A stretch of 5,455 nt of DNA from Betaproteobacteria bacterium (GTDB lineage: Bacteria; Pseudomonadota; Gammaproteobacteria; Burkholderiales; Rhodocyclaceae), in the NCBI GenBank assembly GCA_028065725.1, contig JAPTVL010000362.1, forward strand, positions 1 to 5,455. The letters run 5' to 3'. Position 1 is the stretch's first letter. Every line of letters begins with the position of its first letter. Position numbers and translations under genes: made by a program. The notes below the pieces were generated by a model that was not told where the DNA came from, ran no database searches, and saw nothing but the letters and a program-made list of their open reading frames with translations. Of this stretch, positions 1 through 5,359 are shown piece by piece.

Positions 1-224
1 AGTTCGTCGGCGGCGGTTATGTCACCGTCCTCGTTCGAGGTGAGACCGGCGCAGTCAACGCGGCGGTGCGTGCCGGCGCGGATGCCTGTGAGCGTGTGGG
101 CGACGGCCTGGTCGCCGCCCACATCATCGCCCGCGTGCACGGCGAGGTGGAGGGCATCCTGCCCACCGAGCCGAGCGCAGCGGGAGGTGGCCGCGATGGT
201 GAGGTGGCGTGCGTCTTCGCCTAG
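1..224 (+). CDS. csoS1B: CsoS1B-type alpha-carboxysome shell protein (BMC domain), 5' end missing
   Basis: Hexamer-forming bacterial-microcompartment protein of the alpha-carboxysome facet. The reading frame enters at base 3 and gives 73 residues before TAG. It starts at FVGGG, the pore-region motif of the BMC fold, and runs through VTVLVRGETGAVNAAV and AAHIIARVH, which I recognise as nearly identical to Halothiobacillus CsoS1 proteins. Roughly the first 40 residues lie outside the window. After the usual ILP end there are 19 more residues (TEPSAAGGGRDGEVACVFA), whereas CsoS1A/C stop about five residues after this point. From memory CsoS1B is about 12 residues longer than CsoS1A/C, so the B paralogue is the best match. 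The tail is glycine-rich and holds a cysteine near its end. It is the first of five same-strand genes and probably the last of a csoS1 paralogue set. The family call is very firm; the B assignment is somewhat less so. Confidence 0.94.
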   Translation, partial: FVGGGYVTVLVRGETGAVNAAVRAGADACERVGDGLVAAHIIARVHGEVEGILPTEPSAAGGGRDGEVACVFA

Positions 225-244
225 GCGATGACGCACCGCTTTAC

Positions 245-250
245 GAGGAG
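245..250 (+). promoter_or_regulatory. Ribosome binding site of the bacterioferritin-like gene
   Basis: GAGGAG lies 6 bases before the ATG at 257. It decides the start against an upstream in-frame ATG at 209, which lies inside csoS1 and has no such site, and against ATG 263, which would be 12 bases away. Confidence 0.75.
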
Positions 251-256
251 CAGGGC

Positions 257-706
257 ATGGCAATGGATCCACGACTACTGGGTTATCTCAACCGGGCACT
301 GGGCCATGAAATGGCAGCGGTTCAGCAGTACATGGCCCAGTCCAAACTGTGCGACCTGTGGGGTATGGCCGAGTACTGCAGCCATTTCCGCAAGGACGTC
401 ATCGAAGAACTGGGGCACGTGGAAAGCCTGATGGGCGCGCTGCTCAAGCTCGGTGTGACGCCGCATGCCACACAGCTGCCCCCGGTGCGACTGGGGCGCA
501 CGCTGGAGGAAATGATCGAAATCGACCGCGTGCTGGAAGTCGAGGCGGTTCGTCTCTACGAGGAAGCGGCGGCCTATTGCACACGGGCGCGCGATTTCTC
601 TCATAACGCGCTGTTCGCGCAGATACTTCGCGACGAACTGCAGCATCTGGATGAACTGGACACGATGGGGGCAGCCCTGCATGAAAAGGAGCGAAGCTAT
701 GGTTGA
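257..706 (+). CDS. Bacterioferritin-like diiron protein of the carboxysome cluster
   Basis: A 149-residue four-helix-bundle protein of the ferritin/bacterioferritin superfamily. With the ATG at 257 its numbering coincides with E. coli bacterioferritin, and all six ferroxidase ligands fall in place: Glu18 (GHEMAAVQQY), Glu51 and His54 (EELGH), Glu94 (VLEVEA), Glu127 and His130 (DELQH). Iron binding and oxidation are therefore plausible. Bacterioferritin's axial haem ligand Met52 is Leu52 here, so haem binding by the usual route is not expected. The protein is slightly shorter than ordinary Bfr (about 158). It begins 32 bases after csoS1, and its TGA overlaps the next start in ATGGTTGA, which implies translational coupling. 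Bacterioferritin-like genes are known neighbours of cso operons, but their role there is not settled. A part in iron or redox protection near the carboxysome is inference. Confidence 0.9.
   Translation: MAMDPRLLGYLNRALGHEMAAVQQYMAQSKLCDLWGMAEYCSHFRKDVIEELGHVESLMGALLKLGVTPHATQLPPVRLGRTLEEMIEIDRVLEVEAVRLYEEAAAYCTRARDFSHNALFAQILRDELQHLDELDTMGAALHEKERSYG
686..691 (+). promoter_or_regulatory. Ribosome binding site of the acRAF-like gene
   Basis: AAGGAG, inside the end of the preceding gene, is 7 bases before ATG 699. It favours that start over in-frame ATGs at 651 and 681. Confidence 0.75.
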
Positions 707-968
707 AGACGGCAATCCGATCCCGGGCTGGCAGCGGCAGGACCTGCCGCCGACACTGAGCCGGCGTTTCGAGTTCGAGAGCTATCCGGAGACCCGGCGT
801 TTTCTCGACGGTGTCGCCAGCCTCGCTGAAGCAGCGCAGTACTACCCCAACCTGAGCTTCGGCAAGACCTACGTCAGCGTCACCCTCGACGCCGACGGCA
901 AGAAACTCACCCCCGACATCGTGTCGCTGGCGCAGAAGATCGACGCGCTGGCGACAAACGCGGGATAG
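699..968 (+). CDS. acRAF: alpha-carboxysome Rubisco assembly factor (PCD-like fold)
   Basis: An 89-residue protein of the pterin-4a-carbinolamine dehydratase (PCD) fold. Enzymatic PCDs carry a catalytic His-His-Pro segment after a conserved acidic residue. Here the equivalent stretch is E44-AAQ-Y48-Y49-P50, so both histidines are tyrosines, and no third catalytic His or Trp follows in the strand YVSVTLDAD (58-66). The C-terminal helix TPDIVSLAQKIDAL is normal for the fold. PCD-like proteins in cso clusters have been described as Rubisco assembly factors (acRAF), and the loss of the dehydratase residues agrees with that role. The start at 699 has a good ribosome site and overlaps the preceding stop. 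The next gene starts 7 bases after this stop. Likely role: assisting form IA Rubisco assembly in the cytoplasm. The family call is firm; the function rests on context and published work on homologues. Confidence 0.88.
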   Translation: MVEDGNPIPGWQRQDLPPTLSRRFEFESYPETRRFLDGVASLAEAAQYYPNLSFGKTYVSVTLDADGKKLTPDIVSLAQKIDALATNAG

Positions 969-975
969 CCCGGAC

Positions 976-1614
976 ATGACCGCGTTGCGGATCGCCGTGG
1001 CGAATCAGAAGGGCGGGACCGGAAAGACCACGCTGACGGTCAATCTCGCAGCCGGCTTCCACCGTCGCGGCAAAACCGTGCTGCTGGATGCCGACCCGCA
1101 GGGTTCGGCGCGTGACTGGGTGCGTATCGGCGGCACGGACAGCGACCTGCCGCCGCTGCATGAGGTGACTGCCGACGAGGCCAGGACGCGCATCGCGCAA
1201 TTCGCCGCAGCAAGCCGGTTCGTGCTGGTCGACTGCCCGCCGCACCTGCAGTCGGTGGCGCTGGGCCAGGTGCTGGGGGCGGTGGACCTGGTGCTGATTC
1301 CGGTCCAGCCCTCGCCGCTCGATCTGTGGGCGAGCATCGACATGGCTGCCGCGGTAAAGGATGCGCGATCCGGCAACCCGCGCCTGCGGGCATACATGGT
1401 GTTCAACCAGCTCGACAGCCGCAACGCGCTGTCGCGCTCGATGCACCAGGCGCTGGCCGAGTTCGAGGTGTTGGCGCTGGAAAACGGACTGGCGCGCCGT
1501 GCGGCATTCCGCAACGCGGCACTGGAAGGCGGCAGCGTCTACCGTCTGGGTGCGCGCGGCAAAAGTGCGGTGAGCGACGTCGAATCAATCATCAAGGAGG
1601 TACTGAGCGTATGA
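976..1614 (+). CDS. mcdA: McdA-type ParA ATPase for carboxysome positioning
   Basis: A 212-residue ParA/MinD-family ATPase. It has the deviant Walker A box KGGTGKTT with signature Lys12 and P-loop Lys17, the switch segment DADPQGS (38-44), and a Walker B strand VLVDCPP (83-89, Asp86). A QPSPLD segment (111-116) and NQLDSR (144-149) are also typical of small ParA proteins. There is no N-terminal helix-turn-helix, so it is not a plasmid-type autorepressing ParA. Carboxysome positioning McdA proteins bind DNA as ATP dimers and form gradients on the nucleoid, released by McdB on the cargo. This gene lies directly behind acRAF (7 bases, no clear Shine-Dalgarno, so probably translationally coupled) and overlaps the following mcdB-like gene by 4 bases (ATGA). 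Chromosome partitioning is unlikely in this setting. Confidence 0.9.
   Translation: MTALRIAVANQKGGTGKTTLTVNLAAGFHRRGKTVLLDADPQGSARDWVRIGGTDSDLPPLHEVTADEARTRIAQFAAASRFVLVDCPPHLQSVALGQVLGAVDLVLIPVQPSPLDLWASIDMAAAVKDARSGNPRLRAYMVFNQLDSRNALSRSMHQALAEFEVLALENGLARRAAFRNAALEGGSVYRLGARGKSAVSDVESIIKEVLSV
1594..1600 (+). promoter_or_regulatory. Ribosome binding site of the McdB-like gene
   Basis: AAGGAGG lies within the 3' end of the ParA gene, 10 bases before ATG 1611. It is a strong site that fixes the start of a small gene otherwise hidden inside a much longer open frame beginning at 1326. Confidence 0.75.
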
Positions 1615-1814
1615 ACAAGGTATCCAGCAAGTTGGCAGCCGGGGTGCGCAAGGTGAAGGCGCAGCAGGCTGAAGCACCCGCGGCGGCAAAGCCATCACGT
1701 TCCGGTGGCGGAACACGTGTCACGCGAGATAGCGGCGTGGACGTGCCCGCGAAACAGGCTGCCCGCAGCGGCGCCGGTTCGGTCCAGCATCCGCAACGCG
1801 TCTGGCCGGACTAG
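1611..1814 (+). CDS. mcdB: McdB, small disordered carboxysome-positioning adaptor
   Basis: A 67-residue protein that starts in the ATGA overlap with the ParA stop, behind a strong Shine-Dalgarno. It is very basic (12 Lys/Arg against 4 Asp/Glu) and rich in Ala, Gly and Ser, so it is probably mostly disordered. The N-terminal 20 residues (MNKVSSKLAAGVRKVKAQQ) could form an amphipathic helix. The C terminus reads HPQRVWPD, with its only tryptophan (Trp65) two residues from the end. McdB proteins are low-complexity, are encoded next to McdA, and carry an invariant C-terminal tryptophan needed for carboxysome association. The call rests on position, composition and this C-terminal signature, because primary similarity in the family is low. 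Expected role: decorate carboxysomes and stimulate McdA ATPase so that the cargo spreads along the nucleoid. It ends this gene block. Confidence 0.85.
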   Translation: MNKVSSKLAAGVRKVKAQQAEAPAAAKPSRSGGGTRVTRDSGVDVPAKQAARSGAGSVQHPQRVWPD

Positions 1815-1833
1815 CGCCCTGAGCGCCCGCTCC

Positions 1834-1868
1834 CGGATCGGTCGCTGACGGATCGGTCGCTGACGGAT
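1834..1868 (+). repeat. 15-base tandem repeat, about 2.3 copies
   Basis: CGGATCGGTCGCTGA occurs at 1834-1848 and again exactly at 1849-1863, followed by the first five bases of a third copy (1864-1868). It starts 20 bases after the mcdB stop. Each unit is a multiple of three long, but it lies outside any supported gene. Confidence 0.9.
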
Positions 1869-1935
1869 AGCAGACGACCGCTGTACGGCTCGCCGGGGCG
1901 CAGGGCAGGAAGGGAATCAATGCAGTGGGTTGAAA

Positions 1936-1954
1936 GGGCTCGTTTGACGAGCTC
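1936..1954. repeat. Inverted repeat, potential hairpin
   Basis: GCTCGT (1938-1943) and ACGAGC (1947-1952) are perfect reverse complements with a 3-base loop. The stem extends by a G-T wobble and a G-C pair to 1936/1954. No T-tract follows on the + strand. The right arm (GACGA, 1946-1950) can instead pair with TCGTC at 1965-1969, so two structures compete. Confidence 0.6.
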
Positions 1955-1984
1955 AGGGGGCTTGTCGTCCTGAAAAAGGCAGCA

Positions 1985-2014
1985 CACCGGAACGGCTGGA
2001 CGCCCGCTCCGGTG
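1985..2014. repeat. Inverted repeat, potential hairpin upstream of the SulP gene
   Basis: CACCGGA (1985-1991) pairs with TCCGGTG (2008-2014). After one mismatch (1992/2007), CGG (1993-1995) pairs with CCG (2004-2006), giving a ten-pair stem with an eight-base loop. It lies about 35 bases before the transporter's ribosome site and is not followed by Ts. It could be a leader structure, an operator or a degraded terminator. Confidence 0.55.
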
Positions 2015-2049
2015 AAGCCGGGATGGCGGGCCCTGTGTGACTGGCATGA

Positions 2050-2054
2050 CGGAG
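2050..2054 (+). promoter_or_regulatory. Ribosome binding site of the SulP gene
   Basis: CGGAG lies 6 bases before ATG 2061. This supports ATG 2061 over the in-frame GTG 2037 and ATG 2046, which lack a comparable site. Confidence 0.65.
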
Positions 2055-2060
2055 AAACCC

Positions 2061-4196
2061 ATGAATACACGCACGACGCCTTACCTGAAACGGATATTCC
2101 CGTTTTTGTCGTGGTTTCCGATGACGCGCCAGAGCGTGCGCGCCGACATCCTGGTGGGTATTACTGTTAGCCTGATCCTGGTGCCGCAGAGCATGGCCTA
2201 TGCGCAACTGGCAGGCCTACCGGTCGTATACGGCCTGTATGCCGCCTTCCTGCCGGTGATCGTCGCGTCCCTGTGGGGCTCGCTGCGCCAACTGCACACC
2301 GGGCCGACCGCCATGCTCTCGCTGATGTCGGCCGCGGCGCTGATTCCCTACGTTGCCGTGGGCAGCGAGGACTTCATTACGCTTTCCATCATGCTGGCGC
2401 TGATGGTCGGCATCCTGCGGCTCGCTATGGGATTGTTCCGTCTGGGGCTGGTGGTGAATTTCCTGTCGCACCCTGTGATCATCGGTTTCACTAATGCCGC
2501 CGCGCTGATCATCGGCCTGTCGCTGCTCAACAAATTGATCAATGTGCCGATGCCGCGCACCGAGTTCTTCCTCGGCGATCTGTGGGTCGTGCTGCAGCAG
2601 CTGGGCAATACCCACTGGCCGACCCTGATGTTCGGCCTTGCCGCCTTCGCCATCATCTTCTTTCTGCAAAAGCGTGCGCCGCGGCTGCCCAGCGTGCTGA
2701 TCGCCATCGTGATCACCACCATCGCCAGCTATGCCGTGAGTTTCGAGCGCAACGTGAAGACCGATCTCGACGCCATCCGGGATGAGGGTCTGCGCGCGCA
2801 GATCGTCCGTCTTGGCGAAATCGCTGGCGAGATCAAGCGCAACGGAGAGGAAATGAGCCACCTGCAGGCGCAATTCTCGACACTCGAGGAGCGCGGCGAG
2901 GCCACCCTGAACGAACAGCTGGACGTCAGATCCGAGATCGAGCGCCGCAAGCTCGCGATCAAAAAGCTGACACGGGAACAGATGGATCTGCGCATCCAGC
3001 TGCATCTGGTCGACATCACCCGCCAGCCCCAGCCCGACGGCGAGGTGCATTACGTCGTCGCCGGGCGGATTGCCGGAGGCGAACCGGTGGGGGTCGGGCA
3101 CTGGCGTTTCGGCAATATCGACGGCGACCAGGTCAGGCTGACCGGTGGCGGCGAGGTGGTCGGAACGATTCCCTCGGGTCTGCCCGGGTTCCAGGTGCCG
3201 CAAATCGACTGGAAACTGGTGCTGCCGCTGCTGCCGGCGGCGCTGATCATGGCCCTGCTCGGTTTCATGGAGGCGACCTCGATTTCCAAGGCCATCAGCG
3301 CGAAGACCGGGCAGCGCATCGATACCAACCGCGAGCTGATAGGGCAGGGTCTGGCGAACATCGTAGGCAGCTTCTTTCACGCCTACGTCGTCAGCGGCTC
3401 CTTCTCACGCTCGGCCGTGGCTGCCCGGGAGGGCGCCAGGACCGGGCTGTTCGCCATCGTCAGCGCCCTCGGGGTGATGCTGGTGATCCTGTATTTCACG
3501 CCGCTGTTGTATCACCTGCCGCAGGCGGTGCTGGCGGTGATCATCATGTGCGCGGTGTTCGGTCTGGTGCGGATCCGGCCCATGGTCCAGGCCTGGAAAG
3601 TGAATCGCGCGGATGCGGCGATCGGCATCGCGACCTTCCTGGCGACGCTCGCCATGGCGCCTGCCCTGGCCAACGGCATCCTGCTCGGTGTGGTGCTGAC
3701 GATCGGGCTTTATCTAAGCCGCAACATGCGCCCGCGGGCAGAAATCCTCGGCCGGCATCCGGACGGGGTGCTGGGAGGGATCGATAGCTACCGCCTCCCG
3801 GCCATCAGCGATCGCTATGTCGTGCTGCGCTTTGACGGCTCGCTGAATTTCGTCAACGTGGCCTATTTCGAGGAGGTGGTGCTGCAGGCCCTAGGGCGCT
3901 TTCCCGAGGCGAAAGCGATTCTCGTAATCGGCAACGGTATCAACGATCTCGATGTGTCCGGAGGGGAAATGCTGCGGGCCCTGACGCAGCAGCTCCGTGA
4001 GGCGGGCGTGGAGCTGTATTTCAGCAGCCTCAAGCGGCAGGTCATGGCGGCCTTCGAAAAGGGCGAACTTGCAGGCGCCATTCCGGCCGACCACATCTTC
4101 AAGACCAAGGAGCAGGCGCTCAAGGCGATGGATGAGCGCTACGGCAGCCTGGCGGACCCCCTGCAAAAGGGTCGGCCCGAGTTATGTGAAACCTGA
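2061..4196 (+). CDS. SulP/SLC26-family anion transporter with STAS domain, candidate bicarbonate importer
   Basis: A 711-residue inner-membrane transporter. The SulP signature PVVYGLYAAF (54-63) and the GSLRQLHTGPTA stretch (73-84) sit in the first helices. Hydrophobic segments lie near 28-48, 55-74, 84-100, 106-134, 138-157, 186-203 and 211-228 for the first half, and 385-402, 430-448, 461-481, 486-503, 517-532 and 536-553 for the second. GFMEATSISKA (401-411) and GSFSRSAV (446-453) are family motifs at the substrate region. A STAS domain (about 585-690) includes SLNFVNVAYFEE and LDVSGGE with Ser633. Usual SulP proteins are about 550-600 residues. The excess is an insertion at about 229-366, mainly coiled coil. 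SulP proteins carry sulfate, dicarboxylates, chloride or bicarbonate (BicA). The carboxysome cluster and cbbR next door favour bicarbonate, which is inference; sulfate remains possible in a sulfur oxidiser. Confidence 0.93.
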   Translation: MNTRTTPYLKRIFPFLSWFPMTRQSVRADILVGITVSLILVPQSMAYAQLAGLPVVYGLYAAFLPVIVASLWGSLRQLHTGPTAMLSLMSAAALIPYVAVGSEDFITLSIMLALMVGILRLAMGLFRLGLVVNFLSHPVIIGFTNAAALIIGLSLLNKLINVPMPRTEFFLGDLWVVLQQLGNTHWPTLMFGLAAFAIIFFLQKRAPRLPSVLIAIVITTIASYAVSFERNVKTDLDAIRDEGLRAQIVRLGEIAGEIKRNGEEMSHLQAQFSTLEERGEATLNEQLDVRSEIERRKLAIKKLTREQMDLRIQLHLVDITRQPQPDGEVHYVVAGRIAGGEPVGVGHWRFGNIDGDQVRLTGGGEVVGTIPSGLPGFQVPQIDWKLVLPLLPAALIMALLGFMEATSISKAISAKTGQRIDTNRELIGQGLANIVGSFFHAYVVSGSFSRSAVAAREGARTGLFAIVSALGVMLVILYFTPLLYHLPQAVLAVIIMCAVFGLVRIRPMVQAWKVNRADAAIGIATFLATLAMAPALANGILLGVVLTIGLYLSRNMRPRAEILGRHPDGVLGGIDSYRLPAISDRYVVLRFDGSLNFVNVAYFEEVVLQALGRFPEAKAILVIGNGINDLDVSGGEMLRALTQQLREAGVELYFSSLKRQVMAAFEKGELAGAIPADHIFKTKEQALKAMDERYGSLADPLQKGRPELCET
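2745..3158 (+). other. Coiled-coil insertion domain within the SulP transporter
   Basis: Residues about 229-366 separate the seventh hydrophobic segment (VLIAIVITTIASYAV) from the VVGTIPSGLP motif that normally follows it closely. Residues about 232-312 are strongly charged with regular Leu/Ile spacing and no proline or long hydrophobic run, as in a two-stranded coiled coil. Residues about 326-365 are glycine-rich and strand-like (EVHYVVAGRIAGGE, VGHWRF, GDQVRL). By SulP topology each half has seven helices and the N terminus is cytoplasmic, so this linker should be periplasmic. The insertion is seen directly; coiled coil and location are predictions. Confidence 0.75.
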
Positions 4197-4201
4197 CGGA
4201 C

Positions 4202-5119
4202 TTACGACTGGGCCTGCAATGACAGCACGGTGGTCGCCTCGTCGAGCAGGAAGCTCTTGAACGCCAGCGCCACCGGCGATAGCCGTTTGTCTGCGCGGTG
4301 CACGATGTACCAGTGGCGCATGATGGGAAAGCCCTCGACCTTGAGTATGGCGAGCCGCTTCAGCGCCAGTTCCATTTCCAGCGTCTGCAGCGACAGGATG
4401 CCCAAGCCGAGGCCCGCTTGCACCGCCTGCTTGATCGCTTCGTTGCTGCTCATTTCCATGCTGCTCTGGATTTCCAGTCCGCGGGCAGCGAAGAAACGCT
4501 CCATCGCGCCGCGGGTACCGGAGCCGGCTTCGCGTACCAGGAAGGATTCGGCGGCCAGATCTTCGATGGAAATGCTTTTCTTGCGGACCAGCGGATGGTC
4601 GGGTGGGGCGATCGCCACCAGCGGGTTGTCCATGAAGCGGGTGGCCTCCAATTCCAGCCCGTCCGGCACCTGGCCCATGATGGCGAGGTCGATGCGGTTG
4701 GCGGCGAGCTGATCGAGCACCGACTCGCGGTTGGACACGCCCAGATGGATCGACACCCCGGGATGGCGGCCGCGGAAGCGGACCAGGATGCCGGTGGCGA
4801 CGGCGTTCACGGTCGAGGTCACGGCAAGGTTGAGGCGGCCGCTGTCGATGCCCTGCAGCTGCGCGAGGTTGGCCTGCAGGTCGTCGAGCCGCGCGGTGAT
4901 GGCGCGGCTGGCGTGCAGCACCTCGCGTCCGGCCTCGGTCAGGAAGATCTTCTTGCCCAGCTGTTCGGTGAGCGGCAGGCCGAGGATGACCTCGATCCCG
5001 CGCACCTGCATGGAGACCGCGGGCTGCGACAGGTGCAGTTCCTCGGCCGCGCGGGAAAACGACAGGTGGCGTGCGACGGCCTCAAATACCCGGAATTGGC
5101 GGAGCGTCAGTCGGCGCAT
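4202..5119 (-). CDS. cbbR: CbbR-type LysR transcriptional regulator
   Basis: A 305-residue LysR-family regulator. The N-terminal winged helix-turn-helix reads LTLRQFRVFEAVARHLSFSRAAEELHLSQPAVSMQV (residues about 4-39), followed by the linker helix and a periplasmic-binding-protein-like effector domain (about 90-295). NRESVLDQLAANRIDLAIMGQ and NPLVAIAPPDHPL are typical of CbbR, the activator of Calvin-cycle cbb operons that senses metabolites such as RuBP, NADPH or PEP in studied species. The start at 5119 matches where CbbR proteins usually begin; an in-frame ATG at 5146 would add nine residues, and neither start has a good Shine-Dalgarno. The gene is convergent with the SulP gene, the stops 5 bases apart. 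Likely targets are the cso/cbb genes and perhaps the transporter, but no operator can be proven here. Confidence 0.88.
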   Translation of the reverse strand: MRRLTLRQFRVFEAVARHLSFSRAAEELHLSQPAVSMQVRGIEVILGLPLTEQLGKKIFLTEAGREVLHASRAITARLDDLQANLAQLQGIDSGRLNLAVTSTVNAVATGILVRFRGRHPGVSIHLGVSNRESVLDQLAANRIDLAIMGQVPDGLELEATRFMDNPLVAIAPPDHPLVRKKSISIEDLAAESFLVREAGSGTRGAMERFFAARGLEIQSSMEMSSNEAIKQAVQAGLGLGILSLQTLEMELALKRLAILKVEGFPIMRHWYIVHRADKRLSPVALAFKSFLLDEATTVLSLQAQS

Positions 5120-5359
5120 GAACCTAGAAACCGCAGTTGGACGCATCCGATGGTGCGTTTGGGCGGGTGTCTGCCGCGAAGCAGCGAGAGCGGGGCTGTT
5201 GCCGCTTTAGCGGCTTTACGAATCCGGCCTACTCTTTGCGGGTACAAAGGCAGGCGCACGACCGGACGTGCCAGCGGGTGCGTAGCGGCGTCGCCGGGAA
5301 GATGAACGTGAACGAAGGCTGAAACAAAATTATTCATGTGGCGCTTCACTGCTGTCCGG
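5120..5359. other. Region upstream of cbbR without a convincing gene
   Basis: About 240 bases. Possible frames here (for example minus 5349-5107) overlap the cbbR start and have no recognisable content. The region holds a short perfect palindrome (5201-5214) and becomes AT-richer towards 5315-5340. I see no confident sigma-70 promoter. It should include the cbbR promoter and may include CbbR operators, but no clear T-N11-A dyad stands out. Confidence 0.55.
5201..5214. repeat. Perfect palindrome upstream of cbbR
   Basis: GCCGCTTTAGCGGC consists of 6-base arms around TT. It lies about 80 bases before the cbbR start, on the promoter side. It may be an operator or simply a small hairpin; the TTT that follows on the + strand is too short for a terminator. 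Confidence 0.5.

Larger units (their letters stand above)
1815..2060. other. Gene-free stretch between mcdB and the SulP gene
   Basis: About 245 bases without a convincing reading frame on either strand. It contains a 15-base tandem repeat (1834-1868), one hairpin around 1936-1954 and a second at 1985-2014. I see no T-run after any hairpin, so no classical intrinsic terminator, and no pair of good -35 and -10 boxes. The transporter could thus be the last gene of the cso transcript or have its own promoter; the sequence does not decide. Confidence 0.7.

Noticed and set aside
1326..1610. Upstream 95-codon extension of the McdB frame inside mcdA
   Set aside because: The extension is out of frame within the ParA ATPase and has shadow-like composition. 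The strong ribosome site at 1594-1600 and ATG 1611 explain the real gene.
1944..1972. TTGACG as a -35 box for a SulP promoter
   Set aside because: No acceptable -10 hexamer lies 16-18 bases downstream (GTCCTG at 17), and the TTGACG is part of the hairpin.
2217..3380. Long minus-strand open frame (387 codons) opposite the SulP gene
   Set aside because: It lies antisense to a clear SulP protein and encodes a His/Gln/Arg-rich sequence typical of the reverse complement of high-GC genes. No motif is recognisable.
4155..4173. GACCC/GGGTC inverted repeat near the end of the SulP gene as a terminator
   Set aside because: The stem is only five pairs with a nine-base loop, lies inside the coding region and has no T-run on either strand.
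4298..5305. Long plus-strand open frame (335 codons) opposite cbbR
   Set aside because: It is antisense to a clear LysR regulator, has unnatural composition (many His, Gln, Arg, Gly) and lacks a ribosome site.
5107..5349. 80-codon minus-strand frame upstream of and overlapping the cbbR start
   Set aside because: It overlaps the cbbR start in another frame, has no good ribosome site, has an Arg/Pro/Ala-rich composition and no recognisable domain.
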